This document shows, piece by piece, positions 50,440-60,660 of a stretch of DNA of 64,000 nucleotides (its first letter is position 1; each line of letters opens with the position of its first letter). The notes under the pieces were generated by a model, which did no database searches, had not been told where the DNA came from, and saw nothing but the letters and a program-made list of their open reading frames with translations. The translations under genes were made by a program, and so were the position numbers. The stretch is from Blasia pusilla (lineage: Eukaryota > Marchantiophyta > Marchantiopsida > Blasiales): positions 60,698,001 through 60,762,000 of the forward strand of contig CM114271.1 in NCBI GenBank assembly GCA_050084515.1, in the 5' to 3' direction.

Positions 50440-52010
50440 TAACCATTATGCTCTTGCTAAACTTGCAAGAGTGACATGTCAAGAGTAATATGCATGGATG
50501 TGTTATTTCAATTCCTACATGACAAATCAACTCCTCCCATATGGAAATATTACACCACGCGAGTGATGCTTAGCTTGGAAATTTTTCTCTTGCATTGGAC
50601 TAGAATATTATGTGATCTAAGCTTAAGCATGTACTAATGATGAGTATTTATATCAAGAAAGAGGATTCCATACTAAATCCTTGTCCAACACTTCAAATTG
50701 CAAGCTAACACGATATCATGAGGCATGAGAGGAGATGTCCCACATAAGTTTTTCTAATGCTTCTTTATCATTCCGCAATTACTTCATTGTCACATCTGAG
50801 TAGCCGATAGGTTGAGATCTATCTTGGATAGGGCGTAGGAGCCAGCGGACTATCTTGAGTGTAACTTTGTCCCACGGTGTCGGGTGAGGTTGAGGATAGG
50901 TCCATTGTGTCAGGAACGTCATTTCTGACAACTTTCATGTTGAGGTCTTTTACAACCGGGTGACTTGTTGACCAGGTCACCCGCCCCTGGTAACTGTCTT
51001 GCCGCAGTTACCAAGGAAGAAACTATTTTTAGGGGAAGAGCCTTTTGGCTCTTCCCAACCCTATATAAGAGAGGAAGATGGCTTTCCTAAGCCATCTTTC
51101 TCATGTTGGGCCGTTGGAGCACCTCCCTTGTATGTGTGTGAGCTAGGACTAGGGTGCTAGCGTCCGGATTCCTTGATAGCACAGGGTGGACGAGGCTCAA
51201 TATGCCGATGTAGATTGAGGAGTGGAGTTTTCGGCCGGGTGTGCCGTTTTTACTACTCTTTATTTTTGTTGTGTGATCTCCATGTATATGTATGAGTTGA
51301 TTTTTGTACATGTGTGGATCGACCCGTGTGTGGGGAAGATCGGTGTTGTGTGGTGTAGATGTGACCAGCGATGTATGTTGTGTAGCGATATGTATGCGCA
51401 CGACATCATATATACTAATGCCTTTCCCTCATTGAGTTGATGGCGTGGCCTATCACCTATTGGTCTAGAGATGGATGGATGTGGCTTGTTTTGGATTCAC
51501 CAACACAATCACACATAGAGAATATGTGTCCTATTTTGAGAGAGGAGCCTTTCCATGTTCAACTAGCGACAATGTTGATGTACATGATTTCATGTAGATC
51601 TTACTCAGTTTGGCCAAATTTGTTCGTGAACTATAACATCTCGCCATGGCTTGCAATGAAAAGGGCCATCTAATATTGGGCCTAATCATTACAAGCACAT
51701 TACTTATATACGTTCAACTTTATTCTCCCATGCTCAACTATTAATGTATTTACTTAGTTGGAGGGTAATTTGCACCCCATGTCCCAAGATTGTGAGGTCT
51801 CTTGACATATATATGGAGCCCGTAATTGAGGAGTTGGAATTACTATGGGAGAGAGTTTGCATGTTTGATTTTGGAAAGTCACGTGTCTTCACATTATATT
51901 AATTGGATATTCATGATTCGAACTCATATGGACATTGTATGCATTATGTCAAATGTTAAAATTCATTGAAACATGTCTTTTTGGTATTTGAACTAACCTT
52001 AACTTCACTA
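50440..52010 (+). pseudogene. CACTA (En/Spm) TNP2-type transposase relic, 5' part
   Basis: With stops and frameshifts, the plus strand reads LLPYGNITPRE, IGLEYYVI and ACTNDEYLYQ before the inserted LTR. After it come SYSVWPNLFVNYNISPWLAMK (about 51585-51655) and MEPVIEELELLWERV (about 51813-51860). These match the conserved TNP2 order: a segment like LGLxYxKIHACPNDCMLY, then YSVWPVxxVPYNLPPWxCMK, then PLIEELKELWxxGV. The remainder of the gene appears at 63380-63705 beyond the gypsy insertion. Known role: excises and moves CACTA transposons. Confidence 0.78.
50788..51405 (+). repeat. Solo gypsy LTR (copy C) with TCAT target duplication
   Basis: Begins TGTCACATCT and ends GCGCACGACA, 618 bases, flanked by TCAT on both sides (50784-50787 and 51406-51409). 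It contains a TATA box in CCCTATATAAGAG near 51060 and the AGAGCCTTTTGGCTCT palindrome. It sits inside the CACTA transposase relic. A solo LTR arises by recombination between the two LTRs of an inserted element. Confidence 0.9.
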
Positions 52011-53462
52011 CATTTTCAAATTATGAGTATGTGTCAATCTTCCTTGTTTAAGAGAAGGGGAAGGGTGGGTGTATATGCCCAATATATGAGCCAATTGCAA
52101 ATAGCTAAGTCTATGGGCCCCATGCTAGTGGGGAATTGGGAAGCGAGTCATGATTGTGGGTCAAAGGAGGAAATATCTTGGTGTGACCCACCAAAGTTGG
52201 AACTTAGACTAGGTAGTCGTGAGACTTAGCAGGGCGATAGAATCGGCCATAAAATTGTTACTAGGCAAGAGACGCATGTGTCTTGTGACTAGCCTTAGGC
52301 AAGAAAGGGGCATATCTACTTGTGGGAAAAAAGGCAAGACAAGTAAGATTTGAGACCTTTGAGCCAAGCGCCTAGTCAAGGGTCGAGGTTTTAGGCAAGA
52401 AGCAAAAAACACGTGGGTAATCAAGATAAGTGAGACACCACAAGACTAGTCACAAAGGGTAGCAAGACAACAATGAGACGCTAAACGAGGAGTCAAGACG
52501 GGAGCTAGCCATGAGACATATAAAATGTGGGTCCAAGCTCCAAGATACATTTAGGAAGTCGAGAGTTTCAAAATCTGCAAGAATCCTCCGCCAAGCCGTC
52601 CTGATGGATGACTAGTCAAACATGGGTCTGTGGGCTGCTAACCACATTTGAGTTGAAGGCCAAAATCAAAGGCTTGAGGGGGAAGATGGGGTACCCTCCA
52701 CATAACCCTAGAAGTGCCTATACGCGTTTGGGGGGAGGACACTCTTCCTTCGTACCTACTCAAGCCCTTGAACTAGGAACTAATCGTGATGTGTGTTTGG
52801 TCGTATTTTACGTTTGAGTTAGGGAATGTAAGCTGAGGAATAAAGTGACACGCTCAGCTATAGGCAAGTGACTTTGGGAAACTGGTCAAAACTTTGGGAG
52901 GAGACTTCCTAGGGATATGGTACACATTTGGGGAGACTCAACCCGATTGGCGCTTGGCGGCTTCTTGGCTATCTAGGGAACACGTAATTGATTGAGTCTT
53001 TGGGACTCAACATAAGTCTTCCACTTGCAAAAATCAAAGTTGGGAGTGCTTTGGGATAAGGCTTGCATGAGTAGAGATAAGAATCTATGGCGGAGCCCAA
53101 CTTAGAGGTGGTGCATTGTGGATCACTATAGAAAAAAATGTTGTAAAGTATATTCCACAAGGGCACGAGATGCAAACATACTTGTTAGGAGACCGAGGAG
53201 AGCCATTCGATAACATGGACATACAAAGAATTATGAAAATTAGAAATTGGATGGTATGAGAGGAATCAGAGGATAAGGTTCACTTGGGTGAGATTCTGCC
53301 AAGTTTGACCTCGGACGAAGTCCATGTCTATGTCAATAGACTTATTTGTACACATTCGAATATTGATGGGATGATAAATCTTTTGCAAGCACTTTTTATT
53401 CAACAATTATAAAACTCAATGCCTATTAAGTATAATATCTATGCTTTATTTTTTCATGGACT
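52011..53462. other. Unidentified stretch, probably CACTA interior
   Basis: No clear domain. Because the transposase relic resumes after the gypsy element, this stretch is probably decayed CACTA DNA, with possible other insertions. Frames are short. Confidence 0.4.
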
Positions 53463-53466
53463 ATGT

Positions 53467-53592
53467 TGTCGTGCGCATACACATCGCTATACAACATACA
53501 TCGCTGTCACCGAACACACACACAAACATGCACGATCCCATGCTAACTCATGGCATCCAAACAACGAGATAAGAAGTACTAAAATATCTCCA
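53467..53592 (-). repeat. 3' LTR tail of gypsy copy 2, U3 missing
   Basis: Matches the final part of LTRs A and C (TTTTAGTACTTCTTATC region through GCGCACGACA) and lies directly behind a run of seven G on the minus strand (53597-53603), the position of a polypurine tract. The start of the LTR (TGTCAC..., U3, TATA) is absent at this end. Confidence 0.7.
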
Positions 53593-53787
53593 ATCGCCCC
53601 CCCTAGATGGTGGTTAGATCCCTCTAACTCCAGATAGCCATCTATCCCTACCTACCATGACATACATCTCTAGGACGCTAAGAGCAGAAAGGCCGGGTGC
53701 TCATGTGGCCCCATCGTTAGTCACCTTCCTGTCATCCATGTCACAGAAAAAGTTGGAATCGAAATCTACCTAGTATCTCTTCTATGT

Positions 53788-53990
53788 ACATCTGGGACAC
53801 ATCCATCGTCCCCGAGGAACCCTAGTGAGAGGTGGTGTCACACATGCCATATGCCAACCTCTCGAACATCCATCACAGACTAGCATCGTGGCCGCACCAC
53901 GAGCAGAACCACACAACATACAATGCAAGCCTGCAGGAACTACAGCTGAGCTCGGATCTACTGGACCGTCAATGTTAGGAAGGTGACATG
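53788..53990 (-). pseudogene. PHD finger at the C-terminus of gypsy Pol
   Basis: Frame 54063-53782 ends with a complete Cys4-His-Cys3 set: CMLC, CDGC, GWHMAC and CPRC (53922-53788). It is preceded by NCAPCHLPNIDGPVDP and by an integrase C-terminal barrel (TLDVTIGRTILRVRD) in another frame. Known role of PHD fingers: reading histone H3 tails. In gypsy elements a C-terminal chromodomain is the better-known targeting module, so a PHD here plausibly steers integration to certain chromatin (inference). The frame break upstream shows decay, but the finger itself looks intact. Confidence 0.88.
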
Positions 53991-54063
53991 GCGCACAATT
54001 ACGCACATGGTCCTTCCATACCATATCATCGCGTCCCTCCAACAAGAGAACATCGGATGGCAA

Positions 54064-55030
54064 AAGTCACGCACTCTCAGGATAGTGCGTCCTATAGTCA
54101 CATCCAACGTCGTCGGTGCCATCTGCTGCAAGTAGACATAATCTCCTTGATGAAACCTCTGGATAGTTGGTCGATAACCACCACCTTGAATAATCGCATA
54201 CCTCAACGTATCCCGATGATGCGCAATCGCCAAGTTCTCGAATGCCATGGGCATCACTCTCCGAAACAACTCAGCCCTCTGAGAACATGCTCGCATCCAT
54301 ACATCTGGGTCATCAAGGTCTAGCACCTCACCAGCATCTCGACGAATGTCCGCATGTTAATCTGGCTCTCGGCCATAAAATAAAAAGACGCTAAGGATGC
54401 ATGCCTGCTGAATTTGTATCCCATCGCCAACCATGGCAACTGGAGGTCCCAATCTCCTAGGTGTCCTCTCTGCAAGCCGTACTTGCGTAAACCCCTCTTC
54501 ACCGTCTGCATGACTCTCTCCGCTAATCCATCCGCCTTGGGATGATCTTGGAAAGTTGTGCGGTGGTCGATCAACGCCTATCACACAAAACCTAGAACTC
54601 ACCGCGAAACGCGGTACCCTGGTCTGTCAACACCTCAACCGGTGCGCCATAATGACTGAGCACTCTGTCAAGGAAGGCATAAGCTACTCCCTCACTCGCT
54701 TTGTCAGCAATACAACCAACTCAATCCACTTCGAGAAGTGCTCGACTATCACCAACACATAACGACTGTGACGCTCCGTCAAAGGCAAAGGTCTTGCAGA
54801 ATCCAAACTCCATCTATATCCTAAGCCCATGGTAGGTAATGCATGCAACTGTGGAGTTGGAGCATTTAACGATGCTCGGACCCAATCACACACCATGCAC
54901 CTGGCAACAAACTGCTGAATGTCAGTCAGCATGCCTCGCCACCAATACTAAATCTGGAGCAAGCTGTACGTTCGCTTCATCCCAAAGTGACCCAACTCCT
55001 CGTGGGCATGCAGCACTAGTCATGCTCTCT
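54064..55030 (-). pseudogene. Gypsy integrase
   Basis: The zinc-binding HHCC part is readable as AHEELGHFGMKRTYSLL followed by ARCMVCDWVRA. The catalytic core shows D in WSLDSARPLP, D in VLTDQGTAFRGEF and E in GLAERVMQTVKRGLRKYG. The C-terminal barrel (RFHQGDYVYLQQMAPTTLD) lies in 54326-53958. Stops, including GEF*VLCD where tryptophan is expected, and a frameshift near 54560 disrupt it. Confidence 0.9.
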
Positions 55031-55379
55031 GCAAAGGATGCGGCACTACGCGTACTCTGCCATCCTCCCAAACCCTCAAAATATGTGTCCCTCCCAACGG
55101 AACCGTCTGGCCCGTTGTAGGATCCGATCCCGCTCTCTAACACCCACGGTGCTCGCAACGCTGCAAGTACGAAGGTACTCCAACACTACTCCATCATCAT
55201 GAATATCTCGGCCACTTGTCAACTCCTCACTGGCCTCGGGATCCATGGACTCTCCACTAGACCTTGCCATCGAAGTCTCCACACTCTGGCTCTCCATAGC
55301 CAACATGCCTAAATATGCTGACGCGTGCCATCCTGGCACTGACTCCTCACCACTCTCTCCATGCCATCGAGCTCCTGTC

Positions 55380-55830
55380 GAATCTCGCTGACTCGGGCAT
55401 GGGTTACGACTCAACCCATGTGCATCCTGGTTGAGCGTCCTAGATCTATGTACCACCTAAAAATCATACTCCTACAACAACAGAGCCCATCTTGCAAGCT
55501 TCCCTGTAAGCTTTTCGGACTCCATCAACCACTTCAGTGGTTGATGATCAGTGATGATGGTAAAGGGGTTGTTGAATAAGTAACACCTGAAATGCGCGAC
55601 AGCCCACACTGCAACCAAGCACTCACCCTCATACGAGCTGTATTTTGCCTCTGCAGCGTTGTTCGAGTGGCTAGCGTAAGCCACCACAAACTCTCTACCC
55701 TCATCATCATGCTGGGTGAGCACCGCTCCAAGCCCCAACATGCTCCAATATGTGTGCAACTGGAAAGGACGCCCCCTGATCGGTCTCCTCAAGATGGGCG
55801 GGGATGTCAACCTATCCTTGAGCAACTGAA
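55380..55830 (-). pseudogene. Gypsy RNase H
   Basis: Contains LKDRLTSPPILRRP, GLGAVLTQHDDEGREFVVAY, YSSYEGECLVAVWAV and FTIITDHQPLKWLM, the standard RT-linked RNase H order. It continues into a tether (VHRSRTLNQDAHGLSRNP). Known role: degrades element RNA during reverse transcription. Confidence 0.92.
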
Positions 55831-55852
55831 ATGCTCGCTCTTGCTCATCCCC

Positions 55853-56710
55853 CTAGTGCCACTCGTGATCCACCTTGGTCAGCAAGGTTAGCGGCTTCAT
55901 AATCAAAGTGAATCCCTTGACATACCGCCGATAGAATTTTGCCAATCCCATGAATGCGCGAATACAGCTCACATATGTAGGGCGTGGAATATGTGAGATA
56001 GCCTCTACCTTCGTCCACTGAACACCAAGGACCCCTAGGTATATCGTATGACCCAAGTACTCAATCTGGTCGTAGAAGAACTTGCACTTGCCTGGATGTA
56101 GCTTCAGCCCATGTAATTGCAATTGTCGAAACACCTCCTCTAGATGCCACTTATGCTCCTCAACCGTGGCGCTAAAGACTACAATGTCATCAATATAACA
56201 CCTAGCAAAATCCAGACCAGCCAAGATCCTATCCATGACCCTCTGAAACTCAGCCGGGGCGTTCTTTAACCCAAATGGTAAGAACCGCCACTGTTACAAA
56301 CAATCCTTTCCGTAAGGATCAAAATGTTGTCTTCTTCCTGACCTCCAATCTGATAGGCAGTTGATGGTATCCGGCTTGTAAATCTAATGAACTAAAGACC
56401 TTTGCGTGACCCATCGCGTCAAAGATCTCCTCACGGGTGGGCATGGCATACCTATTGGACTTCGTCTGCCGATTGATAGGTCGGTAATCCCCACACATCC
56501 GCCTATCCATCCAATTGCCATGCACATCCTTCTTGGCGGGCATGACAATGGTAGGTACATACTCCCCATGCGACATCTCCACTAGTCCTGCTCCGACCAA
56601 GTCCTAGCTCCTACTCTAAATCAGAGCCCTCTCCATATCACTGTACTTGTAGGGTCGTTGGAAGATCGGCGTATCACTCGACAACTCAATGCGGATCCCC
56701 GGCCCCTTCA
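55853..56710 (-). pseudogene. Gypsy reverse transcriptase
   Basis: Begins with IFQRPYKYSDMERALI, then PTIVMPAKKDVHGNW, RRMCGDYRPINRQT, VFSSLDLQAGYHQL. After a frameshift near 56310 come FLPFGLKNAPAEFQRVMDRIL and the catalytic CYIDDIVVFS. The 5' part is in the same frame as the methyltransferase upstream, consistent with one polyprotein. Confidence 0.93.
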
Positions 56711-57140
56711 GCGTACCCAAATCCTCCATGCTAAATGCAAACTAGCTCCTGTAACTCCTGAGGAACTGATGTATTTAGCAGCGCTCTCCTCCTGTCAACT
56801 TAGGGCCTATATCTGGCTCCCAAGTCTCCATCGTGACTACGGTAGGACTCTCCGGTGCGGATATCAGTGGTTGCTATGGTGCAACTCCATCTCAAACAAC
56901 AACACTCGGCCGCTCTCCTACAGCCAACTGCAAACTCTGATCTCCTCCACATGCAGTGCCCAGAACCACGCTCGTTGCTGTGGCTATCATCTCCCGGCGT
57001 ACCTACAAAACATCCCAAGATGTCCAAGGGTGTCTCTCCCGATCTCCCCTGGTGTGTCGATCTCCTCGAGTCTCGCCCCCAGCCTCTGCCTCCACCATCT
57101 CGATAGGCATGGGGCTTACCAACGCAACCGCTGTGATTTG

Positions 57141-58193
57141 TCACGATCTCATCCGACGCTGGTCAACCACTCCCAAGCTGAAGATCCATGTCAAGCAGTT
57201 CAGGTCCATTGCCTGACCCAAGACATGGCGTCGTGATGCCTCTGATACTGACAGTATTGCCGTCACTCCTGTGAGAAATCCCATCGCCCGCTCTCTCTCG
57301 TCGGCGTTGGGCTCCACCAACCTCTGAACCTGGTCATCCCAAACCAAGCCAGGACCGCCCTCCTTGTATGGATAGGAAGCGGGAAAACTCATGAACGTGG
57401 GAAAGGCTGCCCGCGGCTTGCCTACCCTATTGACCACAGTCAACGGTGGTTGATCATCGTGCCTCACTGCTTGTGAGCAACGACGTGGATCAAGAATGGA
57501 ATCCACTAACAAATGGGAGGGGTGCTCCACTCTGGCATACGCCCTCCATAACACCGCATGGGGCACCAAGTTGGTCCACCATAGACGCGCACGATGGGCT
57601 CTAGAACCTACACTCGCCGTATCCAAGAACATTGTAGGGCCTAATTCCTAGACCCTAAACCCACTACATGCACGCACCTGATGAGCACTTGTCACCACCC
57701 GTGACATGGAGTCTCCTAAGATTGACACATTCTCCAGAATGTAGGCTAGAGAACAAGACTGGTGCTCTTCCAACTACCATAAGACCCTCAACATCTCCCA
57801 AAACAACCTAGACCGAGTATCAGCCAACCCGCTGCGTTGTCCAACACTTGATTGGCCTTGACATGGCCAACCGGAAACGACCAAATCAATGGTCCCTACC
57901 CGCTCTAAGTCCTGCGCCCCCAACAACAAAATATCCCTCGGTAGGGAACTGTGGTACCCATGTACCGCAGACGCAGACAATAAGTCGGGAAAACATAGGC
58001 GTAACTGCGTCACATGTTGTAGTGAGACGCGCCTCGCAACATCATCACTCTCCACATACAGGTACTGATGTACTCGCACTCCTGCCTGCAAAACAGTAGC
58101 TAATCCGGTGCTAATCCCTCCAAATAGATCTAACACTCGAATACCCTCCTCCAGGGTACACCACACAATGGGTGTGGTATCCAAGGGTGTCAT
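57141..58193 (-). pseudogene. Dnmt3-like cytosine-5 DNA methyltransferase inside gypsy Pol
   Basis: All key C5-methyltransferase motifs occur in order in one frame. Motif I is VLDLFGGISTG (about 58136-58104). Motif IV is GWPCQGQSSVG with the catalytic cysteine at about 57863-57861. Motif VI is ILENVSILGD (ENV at 57734-57726). Motif VIII is AHRARLWWTNL (about 57600), very close to AHRARYFWGNL of Dnmt3 enzymes. Motifs IX and X are NADERERAMGF and GQAMDLN. Two TAG stops interrupt it; expected residues there include tryptophan. It lies between protease and reverse transcriptase. Expected activity: methylates cytosine C5 in DNA using AdoMet. No target-recognition prediction is possible. Confidence 0.9.
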
Positions 58194-58497
58194 TGTAGCA
58201 CTCCCTGCTACCTCGGGTTCCTCAGATCCGTCACGCTCCAGTGCAAACGCCTCGCTCCATGCGATCTAGACGTGCTCATCTGCCAATCGTTGAAGCTCCT
58301 TAGTCGAGCCCCACAACGGCACCTCTCCTCCACGGAATGATTTGGCTACCATAACACTACATGGCACTGCTAAATGTTGCTAAGGTTGCCACCTCTCATG
58401 GTCTTTGCTCGATCACTGCACCTGTGAATCGAGCACGTAATTAGCTAAGGTGCCCATCACTTGACTGTCATCCTGGTCTGTAGGACGCTGACTCGTA

Positions 58498-59007
58498 CTA
58501 GTAATCTAGGGAAAACCCCATCGGGTATAACACTGCTCCACCAACCAAGACGTTGTAGGACTCTGCATTAGTCACTACCGCCTTGGCTCGCACCACGGAC
58601 TCATGTGTAGGATGTCTTGGGCGAATCCTCACTACGACCTCTTGTCGAGTGATATACTCTGTGGTACTCGCTCCACCCAAGGATGTTTGTATCCGGAATG
58701 GACAACGCTCCACATCGGCTCTCGTCAAGCCCAATCCTCTGAATGACGCTTTCCCCAACATCAGGGGTTGTGCTCCTGAATCCAACAAGAGGCACTGCGG
58801 ACTAAAATCTCTACCTCCGGGTCTCACCAACTGGAAGAGTGCTCCTCGGTTATCCAACAACACAACACCAGGAGAAGCCATGGCATGCTCTATCGCGGGT
58901 CTAGCGGACATCTCCACCATCCTAGCAACTGCAACCTGCCATGAATCTGACGTGGATGGCCCAAGCATCCGCTCCAAGGGCAAGTCCATCACCTCCTCTG
59001 CAATCAC
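58498..59007 (-). pseudogene. Gypsy aspartic protease (copy 2)
   Basis: Catalytic LLLDSGAQPLMLGK (aspartate codon about 58782-58780) and the distal SYNVLVGGAVLYPMGF are present in one open frame. The frame ends at a TAG where copy 1 has tryptophan (DFWEERVSYRP). It aligns with copy 1 over its whole length. Confidence 0.9.
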
Positions 59008-59474
59008 CTCTGAACGTGATGCAAGAACTCCAACTCCGCGCTCACATAGTCAAGTGGCCAGCCGAAAAGCCTCGGCGGGCGTACCCCCCAACGTCATAAC
59101 ATCGGAAGCAGAAAATAAAGGAGTGCGGTACACAACGGTGGCCGCCCCCAACAACATGCTCGACACATGCCCCTCCTGAGCATCAACAATAGGAGTCTTC
59201 GTACTCGCTTCTCCCATCGCCCTCTATGCCGACACACCAACAACATCACCAACTCTCCAGGAACTCTGATCTGGACCCATCGATGGGATCCTCATCGCCT
59301 CGGACAACGTGAAAGACAGAGGAAGCCTAGTATGTTTCCTCGCTTCCCCTCACTGTGGATCCAACTCTACGGCTGCTCCCCGCATCACAATTGCGATTGC
59401 CTCTATCTGGGGCAACCCCCACATCCAACCATATCCTCCACATCTCTGGCTGCTCCATATGATGTCGATGCCAC

Positions 59475-59589
59475 GGATCTTACTTTACAAAGAGAGAATG
59501 CGAGAATGAGAGAGTGAGAGAGCTTCATGGGGGAGCTCGCTGGTCACTCGCTGCTCTGGCTGCTCCATATGATGTCGATGCCACGGATC
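59475..59589. repeat. Inverted filler segment with 36-bp flanking duplication in gag/protease linker
   Basis: 59475-59549 is the reverse complement of 62303-62377 (75 bases, two mismatches). It is bracketed by a 36-base direct repeat, 59444-59479 and 59554-59589 (start CTCTGGCTGCTCC). GGATC is shared between repeat end and filler start. Confidence 0.9.
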
Positions 59590-59603
59590 CGGCATCGGTA
59601 ACC

Positions 59604-60660
59604 TCAATGCCATAATGGCAATCTGCTCATGTAGCTACTGTATCTGAGCAGCCATCCCAGCCTCACGTCCGGCGTCTCCCTCGGCGCGTCTAGGTGGTGG
59701 TACTCTACCTCCTCTCTGGCCCTCCGTCGGACGTAACTCAGGATGTAAAATGAAACACCTGGCGCGTGTATGACCATACCTCTGACAATAGTCACAATGA
59801 TAACCTCCAGGTGCAGCACCATCTCCTCCTCCATGCTGAGGCACACGTCCATGACCTCGACGAGTGCAATCGCGTTGATGATGGGCTCCACCACATGATC
59901 AACAAGTAATAGTAGGCGGTTGTTGCTGATCGGTCCAGCATCGCGTACCATTACTGGATAGCCTGAGCCTATGTCATCCCGTGAGAGACGTTGATCAACC
60001 GGCGTAAGCAAGTGTAAGCCTCACGCAAACTCTCACCCAAGCGCCTCTGGAAGTCGTGGATGCTCCGCAACTTCTCCGTCCGTACCCCCTGGTAGCTCGC
60101 CCTCAACTTAGCAAAGAACTCAACCACAGGGTTTAACCTGGGACAAACCCGAATAGATGGTGCAACTGCTCCCGTGCGAGTGACCCCTCCTAAAATGTCA
60201 CTAGTGGAAGAGGAAGTAGCCTCTCCAGACTCCTCCTCCTCATCTGGGAACGGCTCCGTCCATGACACATAATGTGGGTCATAGTAGAGCCTCCACGCCT
60301 CGATCTCACGTGCATATCTCTGAGAGAACTCATGGTAATCGTCCATGGGCCCCCCTCTAAATGCTGGAACATACCGTTCCATGCTGTAAACGGGTTAAAC
60401 TCTCTAGAGTTCTTGGCCCGCTGGGAGTCGTACCAACTCGTAAACTCTGCTATGAAATTATGCAACTCAATCGTGTCTACTGCACCTGAAAACCTACACG
60501 GTCCTCTACCCCGATCGTCCATCTCGTACGCCCAACAGGTAGGACCACTCACAATGTGTGGCAATGTGCTCACAAACTCCTCTATACGCTCCCCCTCGTC
60601 TGAAGATGACATAGAAGGAGATCGAGGTGGTCTCTCACGTGGAGACCCTCGAAACCTCAC
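59604..60660 (-). pseudogene. Gypsy gag with two zinc knuckles (copy 2)
   Basis: The N-terminal frame (60660) runs to a frameshift near 60350 and continues as DDYHEFSQRYAREIEAW, EFFAKLRASYQGVRTEKL and LRRLINVSHGMT. Relative to copy 1, about 90 residues after WYAMLD are deleted. Two CCHC knuckles follow: C-stop-SCGGAHHQRDC (tryptophan codon now TGA, near 59910) and CDYCQRYGHTRARC (near 59800-59760). Known role: particle formation and RNA binding. Confidence 0.85.

Noticed and set aside
58583-59179. 198-codon plus-strand frame
   Set aside because: Shadow of the gypsy protease on the opposite strand.
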